Position numbers and translations under genes: made by a program. This document shows, piece after piece, positions 33,096 to 42,474 of a DNA stretch of 64,000 bases. This DNA is from Komagataeibacter medellinensis NBRC 3288 (lineage in GTDB: Bacteria > Pseudomonadota > Alphaproteobacteria > Acetobacterales > Acetobacteraceae): NCBI RefSeq assembly GCF_000182745.2, contig NC_016037.1, positions 62,001 through 126,000 on the forward strand. Reading direction: 5' to 3'. Position 1 is the first letter of the stretch, and the number at the start of each line of letters is the position of its first letter. Below the pieces are notes generated by a model. That model had not been told where the DNA came from, did no database searches, and saw only the letters and a program-made list of their open reading frames with translations.

Positions 33096-33572
33096 ATGCA
33101 AAGGATAGTGCGGGATAGTCTGTATGCAGCCTGTATTTTCTTCCTAGGGGTGTCGGCCGCTTGGGCGGATGATGGGACAGAGGGCATATGTATGACGGTC
33201 CGGCATGGTATACGTTTGCATGTAGATGGCATGTATGGGGGTTATCCCCATTCCGTACTGCGTGACGCCGTGCTGCAGGGCGTGGCGTGCCCCTCTGATG
33301 AAGCTGAACGGCATGTCTTCGGTCTCATTGCCGACCCGCCGCCACACCTGCGTATTTCCGTTACGAGGCCCATGGGGCAGGGGCAGCAGGGGGCGATTTC
33401 GGCCCGGCTGTTCTCGCAGGGGCATTTTGTCATCGGGGAACGCATGTCCCTTTCGCCCCTGGCGCGTTCGCAGTCCCCGTTTTCGGTCACGTCCGAGATC
33501 AATCTGCTGATGGCGCGACTGTGGAGCGATTTCGCCGAACGGATCAGCCATGGTGGTCGCGCCATTCCATGA
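33096..33572 (+). CDS. Small secreted protein leading the czc operon
   Basis: 158 residues from ATG 33096, with a signal peptide (YAACIFFLGVSAAWA). Mature features: GICMTVRHGIRLHVDGMYGG, YPHSVLRDAVLQGVACPS (two Cys), PPPHLRISV, and the segment RLFSQGHFVIGERMSLSPLA. No known domain was recognised. A paralogue lies at 50798-51292. It is 11 bases ahead of czcC, so it is probably the first gene of the efflux operon; a periplasmic metal-related role is a contextual inference. An alternative start at 33069 does not align with the paralogue. Confidence 0.7.
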   Translation: MQRIVRDSLYAACIFFLGVSAAWADDGTEGICMTVRHGIRLHVDGMYGGYPHSVLRDAVLQGVACPSDEAERHVFGLIADPPPHLRISVTRPMGQGQQGAISARLFSQGHFVIGERMSLSPLARSQSPFSVTSEINLLMARLWSDFAERISHGGRAIP

Positions 33573-33583
33573 TGGCCTGAAGC

Positions 33584-34831
33584 ATGAACCGCGCCATCCC
33601 CCCCATTGTGTCGATCGCCATGGCCTGTGCCCTGCCATGGATGGCCCTGGCCCAGGACGCCCGCCCTGGCCCATCCTTCCATGAAGCCGTCGGCATGGCC
33701 TGGGCGATCGATCCCGTCCGCACCGAACTTCAGGTCGGCCATCATTCCGCCCGCGCCCGCGCCAGCGCTGCCGGGTCATGGTTTGCCGGCGGCCCGACCC
33801 TGTCGGGTGAATACATGGATGACCACATGCTGGGCAGTAACGAAGGCTATACAACCTATCAGGGCGGCGTGTCGGTGCCGCTGTGGCTGCCGGGGCAGGG
33901 CAGCGCCACGAAACAGGTCGCCAGCGCGGAAGCCGCGTCGATTGATGAGCAGCTCAATGTCGAACACATGGCGCTGTCCATCCGGGTGCTGGACGCAGCT
34001 GCCGCCGCCCTGATTGCCCGTACCCGGATGGATGTGGCCCATGCCCTGTACGATGCGACAGCGCGCATGGCCGGCAATGCGACGCATGCGGTGCATGGTG
34101 GGGAACTGGCCTCGGTCGATGGGCAGATGGCGCAGGCGGCGATGGAGAACGCGCACAATGAACTAGCCCTGGCACAGGAGGAAGCGCAGAACGCGACTAC
34201 GGCCCTGGAGGTGCTGCTGGGGCGTCCGGTTGTGCCCGACCTGAGCCGTTATGGCGGCGGCGACGTGACGCAGGCCCGTTTTGTCAGCCCGCGCGACATG
34301 GAAGACAACGATCCCCGCATAAAGGTCGCGCACCGCAATGTGGAAGCCGCCGAAGCGAACATGAAACTGGCGCGCCGTTCGTTCATGCCCAACCCGGAAA
34401 TCGGCGTGGACGCCATTCATGAAAAGCAGTACGGCAGCCCGTGGGATGATCGTGTGGGCGTGAATTTCAGCATCCCCCTGCCCAGCGAGGTCCGTAACAC
34501 GCCCATCATGTCCGAAGCCCGCAACCGCCTGGCCACGGCCACCAGTCAGGAAACGCAGGCGCGGCGCATGGTGCATCTGGAAATGATGCGCGTGCGTGAA
34601 CGCCTGATCGCGGCCACCACGGCACGACAGGCTACCCGCAGTGCCGCAGAGAATATGGAAAAGCGGGCCCAGGCGCAGGAACGGGCCTGGCGGGTAGGCG
34701 AAGCCAGTGTGGATACGGCGCTTGCCGCCCGGCAGGCGGCCGCCAATACCCGACTGGCCAGTGCCCGGGCTGAGGTGGAGTGGCATGTCGCCAGCATCCG
34801 CATGCTGATTGCAACAGGTGTTGTGCCATGA
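33584..34831 (+). CDS. czcC: CzcC-like outer-membrane efflux channel
   Basis: 415 residues with a signal peptide (IVSIAMACALPWMALAQ). The TolC/OEP fold is seen as two helical hairpin repeats (FHEAVGMAWAIDPVRTEL...; SEARNRLATATSQETQARRM, MRVRERLIAATTARQATRS) and beta segments (WFAGGPTLSGEYMDD, VGVNFSIPLP). It provides the outer-membrane exit of an RND efflux complex. Its stop overlaps the czcB start (ATGA at 34828-34831). Confidence 0.85.
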   Translation: MNRAIPPIVSIAMACALPWMALAQDARPGPSFHEAVGMAWAIDPVRTELQVGHHSARARASAAGSWFAGGPTLSGEYMDDHMLGSNEGYTTYQGGVSVPLWLPGQGSATKQVASAEAASIDEQLNVEHMALSIRVLDAAAAALIARTRMDVAHALYDATARMAGNATHAVHGGELASVDGQMAQAAMENAHNELALAQEEAQNATTALEVLLGRPVVPDLSRYGGGDVTQARFVSPRDMEDNDPRIKVAHRNVEAAEANMKLARRSFMPNPEIGVDAIHEKQYGSPWDDRVGVNFSIPLPSEVRNTPIMSEARNRLATATSQETQARRMVHLEMMRVRERLIAATTARQATRSAAENMEKRAQAQERAWRVGEASVDTALAARQAAANTRLASARAEVEWHVASIRMLIATGVVP

Positions 34832-35979
34832 AGCGGATTGCCTCCATCCTGTTTCTTCTCGGCCTGCCCGCCCTGCCTGCCCATGCCGGGGAGGGGGCGC
34901 TGCCCCCGATCGTGAAGCTGGACGGGGCGGCGGTTGCCAATGAAGGGGTAACCATCGTCACGGCCACGCCGGGTCGCGTGGCACCCATGCTGCCGGTCAT
35001 GAGCCGGGTCATGCCCGATACGACGCGGGTCGTGCATATCCATCCCGCCGGCAGTGGCAAGGTGCTGGCAGTACTGTTACAGCCCGGAGCATCCGTGCAG
35101 CGGGGGCAGGCGCTGGTGCGCTATCAGGATCATTCCCTGCATGTTGCGCGCCTGCAGGCGGTTCAGATGCGTGCAGCGCTTGCTGCCGCCATTGCGGCCC
35201 GGACCGATGCGGCAGGCGCGGTGCAGCGGGCTAGGGCACTGGCTGGCGAGAGCATATCATTGGCCGAACTGCGCCGCAGGCAGGACGTGCTGGCACAGGC
35301 GGATGCCACCATGCGTGCACGCCAGGCGGATGTGGACACGTTGGGCCACCGTTTTGCCGAGGAGTTCAATTCATCATCGGAGCAGGACAGTCAGGGCGCG
35401 GAAGACGAAACCTCGACCCTGATCTCCCCTGTCAACGGCATGGTGCAGGTGATCGGTACGTCAGTGGCGGGTGATGTGGACCCGAGCATGGATGTGGCCA
35501 CCGTCGCGGATCTGTCCAGTATATGGCTTGTCTCCGACATCCCGCCGGACCAGGCGGCGCGGATCGCACCAGGCGGCCAGCAGGTAACGCGGACGGCAGA
35601 CGGCCCGTTTACATCCCGTATCGATACGGTGGACGGGATGGCCAGTTCCCTGACCGGGCTGGTCCGGGTCATAAGCCGTGTGTCAAACCCCACTGGCGCG
35701 CTGGTGCCCGGTATGGTGCTGGATTCCGCACTGGCTCAGCGTGACAGCGTGGCGGGTCTTGTCGTGCCGTCCGAAGCCATCCAGCAGATTGACGGGCGCA
35801 GCGTCGTGTTCGTGCGGGTGAACGCGACGGACTACCGGCCGGTCGTGGTCGATGTGGCACTGGATGACGGGCGGCAGGCAGTGCTGCGTTCCGGCCTGAC
35901 AGAGGGCGAGCCGGTGGTGGGTCATGGTAGTTTTGCCCTGCGTTCCGTCATCGGTCTGGCCGGAATGGATGCAGACTGA
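34828..35979 (+). CDS. czcB: CzcB-like periplasmic adaptor
   Basis: 383 residues from ATG 34828 with a signal peptide (ASILFLLGLPALPAHA). It has the RND adaptor layout: lipoyl half-motifs (KVLAVLLQPGASVQRGQALV and LISPVNGMVQVIGTSVAGDV), a helical hairpin (residues 110-195), a beta-barrel and a membrane-proximal domain. It links the inner-membrane pump to the outer channel. It overlaps czcA by one base. No His-rich metal-binding extension is visible. Confidence 0.85.
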   Translation: MKRIASILFLLGLPALPAHAGEGALPPIVKLDGAAVANEGVTIVTATPGRVAPMLPVMSRVMPDTTRVVHIHPAGSGKVLAVLLQPGASVQRGQALVRYQDHSLHVARLQAVQMRAALAAAIAARTDAAGAVQRARALAGESISLAELRRRQDVLAQADATMRARQADVDTLGHRFAEEFNSSSEQDSQGAEDETSTLISPVNGMVQVIGTSVAGDVDPSMDVATVADLSSIWLVSDIPPDQAARIAPGGQQVTRTADGPFTSRIDTVDGMASSLTGLVRVISRVSNPTGALVPGMVLDSALAQRDSVAGLVVPSEAIQQIDGRSVVFVRVNATDYRPVVVDVALDDGRQAVLRSGLTEGEPVVGHGSFALRSVIGLAGMDAD

Positions 35980-38900
35980 TGGCACATGCCTACCTTGCCA
36001 CCCTGATCCGCGCGCGCATGCTGGTGCTGGGCGGTCTTGGCCTGCTGCTGGCCGCGGGCATCATGACTGTCCTGGGCCTGCCGGTGGAAGCGGTGCCGGA
36101 TATTTCGCCCCGGCAGGTTCTCGTCTCGGTCGTGGCGCCGGGCCTTGCGACGGAGGAAGTGGAAAAACTCATCACCTTTCCCGTCGAGACCAGCATGACC
36201 GGAATCCCCGGCATGACCGACCTGCGTTCCGTATCGCGCGGCGGCGTCTCGGTGGTGTATGTGCAGTTTGCCGATGATACCGACATCAACCTGGACCGCA
36301 CCCGCGTGAACGAGCGCATGCAGCAGGCGCGTTCAAACATATCCGTGCCCGGCATTACCGTCAGCATGGGGCCGCTGGCCACTGGCATGGGCGAAATCAT
36401 GCAGTTCCAGATCCGTGGCGCGGGGCGTTCGCTCATGGAACTCAACCGCATCATGAACTGGACCGTGGTGCCGCAGATGCGTCTTGTACCCGGTGTGGTG
36501 GATGTCAACGTCAATGGCGGGGCGGAAGAAACCTATGAGGTGACGCTGGACCCCGCGCGGCTGATCGGCAGCAACCTTTCGGTAGGCGAGGTCTATCGTG
36601 CGGTGGATGCCGGCAACGCGGCATCCGGCGGCGGATGGATCACGCACCATGCCGAACAGCAGAGCGTGGTCGGACGCGGGCTGGTCGGCAGCCTGGCCGA
36701 CTTTGGCAACATTGCCGTGCGCACCAACCCCGATGGGTCCGCCGTGCGGCTGCGCGATCTTGGCCGCGTGCGCGCAGGCGCGCGCACCCGTCTGGGGGCG
36801 GTAACGCGTGACGGGCAGGGCGAGATCGTGATCGGCGTGGTGATGATGGAAAGCGGGGCGAGTTCCAACGCAACGCTTGCCGCCATCAACCGTGCGCTGC
36901 CGGGCATACGGCAGGCTTTGCCCGCAGGCGTCACGATCGAACCCTATTACACCCGCGCCACCCTGACCGGGCAGACCATCGCCACCGTGCGTGACAACCT
37001 GGTCATGGGCGCCGTGCTGGTGGTGGGGGTACTGGTGGTGGTGATCGGGAGCTGGCAGGCCGCCCTTGTCATTGCCTCGGTCATTCCGGTTGCCCTTGTC
37101 TGCGCGATGGCGGGCATGCGGCAGTTCGGTATCTCGGCCAACCTGCTCAGCCTTGGCGCAATCGATTTCGGCATGATTGTCGATGGTTCGCTGGTGGTGA
37201 TCGAACATGTGCTGTCGCGCAGGGAGGAGGAGCCGGACGCCGAATTCATTCCGCTGGTCATCTCGTCCGTGCAGCAGGTCATGCGCCCGGTAGGGTTTGC
37301 CATACTGGTCATCATCATGGTCTATCTGCCGATCCTGACCCTGCAGGGGATCGAGGGGCACATGTTCCGCCCCATGGCGCAGACGGTCATCATGGCGCTG
37401 CTGGCGTCGCTGGCGTACTGCTTCATCTGCGTGCCCGTTCTGGCCGCCCTTGCGTTGGGGGGCGTGCGGCCTGCGGGTGATACGCGGCTGATTGCCTTCC
37501 TGCGCCGGCCCTATACCCATATGGTGACATGGGGGGAAACCCATCCACGCATCCTGTTTGGCGGTACGCTGGTGGTGCTGGCCCTTTCAGCGGGGCTTGC
37601 GATGCGGCTGGGCGGTGAGTTTATTCCCCAGCTTGATGAAGGGGCGCTGGCGGTCACCACCACGCGGTTGCCCTCGGCCTCGCTCGATACCGTGCTGGCT
37701 TCGGTCACGAAGCAGGAGCAGATCCTGCGCCACTTCCCTGAAGTGCGCGCGGTGGTCAGCAATACCGGCACGTCCGCCATTCCCACCGACCCGATGGGCG
37801 TGAACGAGACCGACAGCTTCATCTTCCTCAACCCGCCCTCCACATGGAAAACCGCCCGCACGCAGGCGGAGCTGGTCGCTGCGATGGATGATACCCTGCG
37901 GCGCGAACTGCCCGATGCGCTGTATTCATGGAGCCAGCCGGTGCAGATGCGCATGGATGACCTGCTCTCTGGCGTGCGCACGCAGATTGCCGTCTCGATC
38001 TTTGGCGATGACCTGGCCATGCTGGCCGAGTTGGGTGACCGGGTGGTGGCGGCCATGTCCGGCGTGAAGGGGGCAGCGGACGTGGCGGCTGCGGGGGACG
38101 GCACCGTGCCGCTGATCGTGGTCGACATTGACCGCACGCAGGCCGCCAGCCGCAATGTGGCGGTGCAGGACATTCTGGATACGGTGGAGGCGGTTGGCGG
38201 CCATATCGGTACAAGGCCGGTGATCGTGGATAACGCCATCATCAGCACGCAGGTGCGTCTTGACCCGAAGCGCGTGGCTTCGACCGCCGCAATCGGTGCG
38301 CTGCAGGTCCGGCGGGTGGACGGGCAGGGGAATGTGCTGCTGTCACAGGTGGCGCATGTGCATGAAGTCGATGGTCCGCCCCGTATAAGCCGCGATGGCG
38401 TGCGCCGGCGCATGGTGGTGCAGGCCAATGTGCGCGGGCGCGATCTGGCATCCTACGTGGCCGAAGCCCAGGCCCGCGTGGCGCGGGATGTGAAGCTGCC
38501 CGCAGGCTATACCATGCAGTGGGACGGGCAGTTCCGTAACCTGCAATCGGCCATGCAGCGGCTGGAAATTGTGCTGCCCATCGCCCTTGGCCTGATCTTT
38601 GCCCTGCTGGTGGTGGCATTTGGCGCCGTCCGGCCCGCGCTGCTGGTGTTTGTCAACCTGCCGGTGGCGGCAACCGGCGGCATTGTGGCGCTGACGCTGC
38701 GCGGGCTGCCGTTCAGCATTTCGGCGGGGATCGGCTTCATCGCGCTGTTTGGCGTGGCGATCCTGAATGGCGTGGTGCTGGTCAGTGAGATCGCAGCCCT
38801 GCGGGCACGGGGAATGGCCGTGGCACAGGCGGCCTTTGCGGCCGCGGAATCCCGCTTCCGCCCGGTCATGGCCACGGCCCTTGTGGCCAGCCTTGGCTTT

Positions 38901-39053
38901 TTTCCCATGGCGTTTTCCGAAAGTGCGGGCGCGGAAGTCGAGCGCCCGCTGGCCAGTGTGGTGATCGGCGGGCTGGTCACGTCCACGTTGCTGACCCTGC
39001 TTGTGCTGCCATCACTGTATGCCCGGGTCATGCGGGAAAAGGATCAGGACTGA
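35979..39053 (+). CDS. czcA: CzcA-like heavy-metal RND pump
   Basis: 1024 residues of HME-RND type with 12 predicted transmembrane segments and two large periplasmic loops. In TM4 the motif DFGMIVDGSLVVIEH places acidic residues at about 396, 402 and 409, the same spacing as Asp402, Asp408 and Glu415 in Cupriavidus CzcA. This favours divalent cations (Zn, Co, Cd or Ni) rather than the CusA copper/silver type. It ends with the EN-to-EH variation in the same motif. It exports metal by proton antiport. It overlaps the response regulator gene by one base, so pump and regulator are co-transcribed. Confidence 0.9.
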   Translation: MAHAYLATLIRARMLVLGGLGLLLAAGIMTVLGLPVEAVPDISPRQVLVSVVAPGLATEEVEKLITFPVETSMTGIPGMTDLRSVSRGGVSVVYVQFADDTDINLDRTRVNERMQQARSNISVPGITVSMGPLATGMGEIMQFQIRGAGRSLMELNRIMNWTVVPQMRLVPGVVDVNVNGGAEETYEVTLDPARLIGSNLSVGEVYRAVDAGNAASGGGWITHHAEQQSVVGRGLVGSLADFGNIAVRTNPDGSAVRLRDLGRVRAGARTRLGAVTRDGQGEIVIGVVMMESGASSNATLAAINRALPGIRQALPAGVTIEPYYTRATLTGQTIATVRDNLVMGAVLVVGVLVVVIGSWQAALVIASVIPVALVCAMAGMRQFGISANLLSLGAIDFGMIVDGSLVVIEHVLSRREEEPDAEFIPLVISSVQQVMRPVGFAILVIIMVYLPILTLQGIEGHMFRPMAQTVIMALLASLAYCFICVPVLAALALGGVRPAGDTRLIAFLRRPYTHMVTWGETHPRILFGGTLVVLALSAGLAMRLGGEFIPQLDEGALAVTTTRLPSASLDTVLASVTKQEQILRHFPEVRAVVSNTGTSAIPTDPMGVNETDSFIFLNPPSTWKTARTQAELVAAMDDTLRRELPDALYSWSQPVQMRMDDLLSGVRTQIAVSIFGDDLAMLAELGDRVVAAMSGVKGAADVAAAGDGTVPLIVVDIDRTQAASRNVAVQDILDTVEAVGGHIGTRPVIVDNAIISTQVRLDPKRVASTAAIGALQVRRVDGQGNVLLSQVAHVHEVDGPPRISRDGVRRRMVVQANVRGRDLASYVAEAQARVARDVKLPAGYTMQWDGQFRNLQSAMQRLEIVLPIALGLIFALLVVAFGAVRPALLVFVNLPVAATGGIVALTLRGLPFSISAGIGFIALFGVAILNGVVLVSEIAALRARGMAVAQAAFAAAESRFRPVMATALVASLGFFPMAFSESAGAEVERPLASVVIGGLVTSTLLTLLVLPSLYARVMREKDQD

Positions 39054-39724
39054 TGCGTATCCTTATTGTCGAGGATGAATACGATCTGGGTGTGGCGGTG
39101 CAGGAGCGCGTGGGTCTGGACGGGCATGCCGTGGACTGGTTCACGACGCTGGAGGACGCGCGCGCGGCCATGGCAACGGTGGATTATGATTTCATACTGC
39201 TCGACCTTGGCCTGCCCGATGGAAGCGGGCGCGACCTGCTGCGTGAGGTCCGCCGGACATCGTCTGACATCGCCATCCTCATCACCACGGCAGAAGACCA
39301 GATCAGTGACCGTATCGCGGGTCTGTCCGAAGGGGCGGATGATTATATCGTCAAGCCCTATGACCTGAATGAACTCGTGGCCCGCATTGCGGCGGTAGCC
39401 CGCCGGTATGCATCGCCGCGCAGGCAGGCGCACTGCCGCGTGGGAGAGATTACGATAGACCGGGAGAACCGGTCCGTATCGCGTGATGGCGAGCGGCTGG
39501 ACCTGACCGCGCGCGAATGGAGCATCATGGAACTGCTCTCGCGCAGTCCGGGCCGGATCTATTCGCGCCAGCAGATCGACACGGTCCTTTATGCGCTGGA
39601 TCGCGAAGTGGACAGCAATACTGTCGAGGTCTTCATCAGCCGCCTGCGGCGCAAGCTGGGCAATAACGTGATCCGGACCATACGCGGTCGTGGTTACTGC
39701 CTGGATGGAAAGAACGGCTCATGA
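39053..39724 (+). CDS. OmpR-family response regulator of the czc operon
   Basis: 223 residues. In the receiver domain Glu7-Asp8, phospho-acceptor Asp51 (FILLDLGLPDG) and Lys101 (DYIVKPYD) are present. A winged-helix DNA-binding domain (residues 130-220) ends in SRLRRKLG...IRTIRGRGYCL. It is a CzcR/CusR-like activator, probably of the upstream efflux genes. It is coupled to the kinase gene by a four-base overlap. Confidence 0.9.
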   Translation: MRILIVEDEYDLGVAVQERVGLDGHAVDWFTTLEDARAAMATVDYDFILLDLGLPDGSGRDLLREVRRTSSDIAILITTAEDQISDRIAGLSEGADDYIVKPYDLNELVARIAAVARRYASPRRQAHCRVGEITIDRENRSVSRDGERLDLTAREWSIMELLSRSPGRIYSRQQIDTVLYALDREVDSNTVEVFISRLRRKLGNNVIRTIRGRGYCLDGKNGS

Positions 39725-41058
39725 AAAGCTGGAGCCTGTCCACCCGCATCATCAGCAGCGTACTTATGGTCGTTATTCTGGGGCTGCTGATCCTCAGTAT
39801 CGCCGTGGGCGGATTTACCCGCTACGAGGTGACGGAACGGCTGGATAACTCGCTGCAGGAAGTGGCCGAGCGGTTGCAGACGGCGGTGGCCACGCGACTG
39901 CACGAACCGGGTGCGGCGTCATCCATCGCTTGGCTGCCCGAGGCCGGACCGCGCACACTGGCCTATCAGGTCGTGGACGTGAGTGGACATGTCGTGCTGC
40001 GTTCCCAGAATGCCCCGCAAACCGCATTTGTCAGCAACTGGCGGACCGGGTTTGCCAACGTCCCGCATTTTCGCGTTTATGTCGCGTCACCCGTGGCGGA
40101 GAAATACCGTGTCCTTGTGGGGGAACCGACCTTCCACCGGCGCGAGGCCGTCCGGCGCGCGATGCTGATCTCTGTCGTGCCCATGCTGCTTTTCATGCCG
40201 GTGATCTGGTGGCTGGTGCGCCTGATCGTGCGGCGCGCCCTGCGCCCGCTGGACCTGCTGCATGACGAGATGCGCGCACGTGGCAGCGGCAACCTTCAGC
40301 CCATTCCCCCCCTTGATCTCCCTGACGAACTAGTCTCCATCCAGCGCTCGATCAATACGCTGTTGGCGCGGTTGGAGGCAGCGCTCTCTACCGAGCGCGC
40401 CTTTGCCGCAAGCGCTGCGCATGAACTGCGTAACCCGCTTGGAGCCCTTCTGGCGCAGGTACAGATGCTGGGCCGACTGATGCCGGCGGGTTCGGATACG
40501 GGCCGGCGGGTGGAGGTCATTGCCGATCGGACCCGCAGGCTGGGCCGCACGGTGGAAAAACTGCTGCAGTTTTCCCGCGCCTCGTCCGGCGTCGCTTTCC
40601 GGCGCGACCGTTTCGACCTGATGACCGTAGTGCGTGTCCTTGTCGATGATCTTGGGCATAATCCGTGTGACGGGCAGGGCATTGTCATCGCGCCAGACGG
40701 GATTCACCACATATTCGTACATGGTGACATGGATGCGACCGGCATCATGTTGCGCAACCTGCTTGAAAACGCCCTGCTGCATGGAGGGCACCATATGCCC
40801 GTGCGGGTGGCCGTGCTACCAGATGGTGGAATCGACATCACCAATGACTGCCCCGCGCTGCCACCCGGCATATTCCAGCGGCTGACTAGCCCATTCGTGC
40901 GCGGCGGGACCGGTAATCATGGCAGTGGCCTGGGTCTCGCCATTGCCAGTAATATCGCTACCCAAATGGACGTTACTCTGCGCTTACGTTCCCCACTTAC
41001 AGGATCTGCCAGAGGATTTGGTGTGTGTGTCACCTTTCCAAACTCGAAGGTAACCTAA
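39721..41058 (+). CDS. Sensor histidine kinase of the czc operon
   Basis: 445 residues. Two transmembrane helices (about 9-33, VLMVVILGLLILSIAVGGF, and about 143-160, MLISVVPMLLFMPVIWWLV) frame a periplasmic sensor of about 105 residues. A HAMP-like linker is followed by an H-box (SAAHELRNPLGAL, His at about 233), an N-box (LLENALLHG) and a G-box (GSGLGLAIASNI). The D/F region is short. Cognate kinase of the adjacent regulator; it probably senses periplasmic divalent metal. Confidence 0.85.
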   Translation: MKSWSLSTRIISSVLMVVILGLLILSIAVGGFTRYEVTERLDNSLQEVAERLQTAVATRLHEPGAASSIAWLPEAGPRTLAYQVVDVSGHVVLRSQNAPQTAFVSNWRTGFANVPHFRVYVASPVAEKYRVLVGEPTFHRREAVRRAMLISVVPMLLFMPVIWWLVRLIVRRALRPLDLLHDEMRARGSGNLQPIPPLDLPDELVSIQRSINTLLARLEAALSTERAFAASAAHELRNPLGALLAQVQMLGRLMPAGSDTGRRVEVIADRTRRLGRTVEKLLQFSRASSGVAFRRDRFDLMTVVRVLVDDLGHNPCDGQGIVIAPDGIHHIFVHGDMDATGIMLRNLLENALLHGGHHMPVRVAVLPDGGIDITNDCPALPPGIFQRLTSPFVRGGTGNHGSGLGLAIASNIATQMDVTLRLRSPLTGSARGFGVCVTFPNSKVT

Positions 41059-41225
41059 TTCATGACTGCAGAGGAACAGACGCGCAGGCAACTCCATTTT
41101 GCGCACTCTACTCCCCTATGTCACGAATGCCCTGCGTCACGGTTGCCTGGTAGCAGCCCGTTGGCAATATTCTGAGAGGCTGCTTGGGAAAATCAGTCAA
41201 CACGTGCCTATGGGTGGTGGGGTTG

Positions 41226-41636
41226 ATGCGTCTTTCGCTGCGTACCGACTACGCTTTCCGTGTGTTGATCCACTTGGCGTGTAATCCTGATTCGCGTGTT
41301 ACCGTCAGGAACATCACTGAGTTGCATGGAATTTCGCACAATCATCTTGTGAAAGTTGTACAACACCTGTGTCATGCCGGGATCGTACAAGGTACCCGGG
41401 GAGGTACTGGTGGCATCCGTCTGGCTGTGTCTGCCAGAAACATCAACGTCGGTCATATTATGCGGCTCATGGAAACTGAAAAAGAATCCCCTGGTGCCTG
41501 TCACTCATCTGGCAATAACCAGTGTATACTGGGCAATGCTTGTCAGTTTCGCCATCTCATAGTACAGGCCGTTGATGCATTTATGGCATTTTCCGATGGG
41601 ATGAGCTTACTGGATCTCACTAGTGGTTCAGGATAA
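41226..41636 (+). CDS. nsrR: Rrf2-family regulator, NsrR-like
   Basis: 136 residues from ATG 41226. A winged HTH (RTDYAFRVLIHLA...ISHNHLVKVVQHL...GTRGGTGGIRLA) is followed by three Cys at 92, 100 and 106 (ACHSSGNNQCILGNACQF), the Fe-S ligands of nitric-oxide-sensing NsrR. The spacing is close to that of NsrR proteins. It is monocistronic, between the czc operon and IS sequence. Targets in this window are unknown. Confidence 0.8.
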   Translation: MRLSLRTDYAFRVLIHLACNPDSRVTVRNITELHGISHNHLVKVVQHLCHAGIVQGTRGGTGGIRLAVSARNINVGHIMRLMETEKESPGACHSSGNNQCILGNACQFRHLIVQAVDAFMAFSDGMSLLDLTSGSG

Positions 41637-42439
41637 TGTGTTTGCTCACTTTTCCATCCTGGCATGATGCCTCCCTCAAACACTTGATAGAACATTTGAA
41701 GCCGTCGATGAAAAAAATATCACTGTAGTCATAGTGAATCTCGTGTGAAGTAAGATTCATATAATCTTCAGGTGAAAAGTTCACTTTGTTGCGGGTAATA
41801 TAATGATAGCGGACGTTATTATTATTACGGTGTTGAAAGATTTTTACCAAAGTACGGACGGCTTCTAGGCTCGGGACACATAGCCAGAACATGACGGTTG
41901 CGGTGAGACAGATGGCTGAGAAGAAGACGGTCGGGCATCTGTTGTAGCGGGTTGCAACCCGCCGCCAGCCCTTGAGCCTTCCGAATATGATCTCGATGCG
42001 ATTGCGGCGTTTATATTTTCTCTTGTCGTATCTGACCGGTTTTCCGCGAGATTTCTGTCCTGAAATGCAGGGCTTTTATACCTTTTGCTTCCAGGGCGTC
42101 CCTGAACCAGTCGGCGTCATCCCCGCGATCTCCCGGCATCCATTGTGCTTCAGGAAGACTATCCAGCAGGGCAGCGGCATCGGTATAATCGCTTATCTGT
42201 CCCGCAGTCATGAAAAAGCTCAGCGGTCGCCCACTCTGGTCGGTGATCGCATGCAGCTTCGTGTTTATGCCCCTCTGGTGCGGCCGATCAAGCGACCTGG
42301 ATCCCCTTTTTTAGCCGCACGCTCGAAGCCGTGCGGTGTGCCTGGAGATACGTCGCATCAGTCATGATGGTCTGGGGCTCTGCCTTTCCGGCAGCCAGAC
42401 CGTCCATCATCCGGGCGCAGATCCCCATGGCGCCCCAGC

Positions 42440-42447
42440 GCTTCCAA
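42440..42447. repeat. Left copy of 8-bp target-site duplication
   Basis: GCTTCCAA directly abuts the left end of the IS66 element; the same eight bases follow its right end at 44962-44969. Eight base pairs is the IS66-family duplication length. Confidence 0.9.
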
Positions 42448-42474
42448 GTAACCGGCCGCTCTGGGCCGCCTTGA

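Noticed and set aside
36333-37544. 403-codon minus-strand frame opposite czcA
   Set aside because: His/Gln/Arg-rich shadow of the pump gene's third-position GC; no family features.
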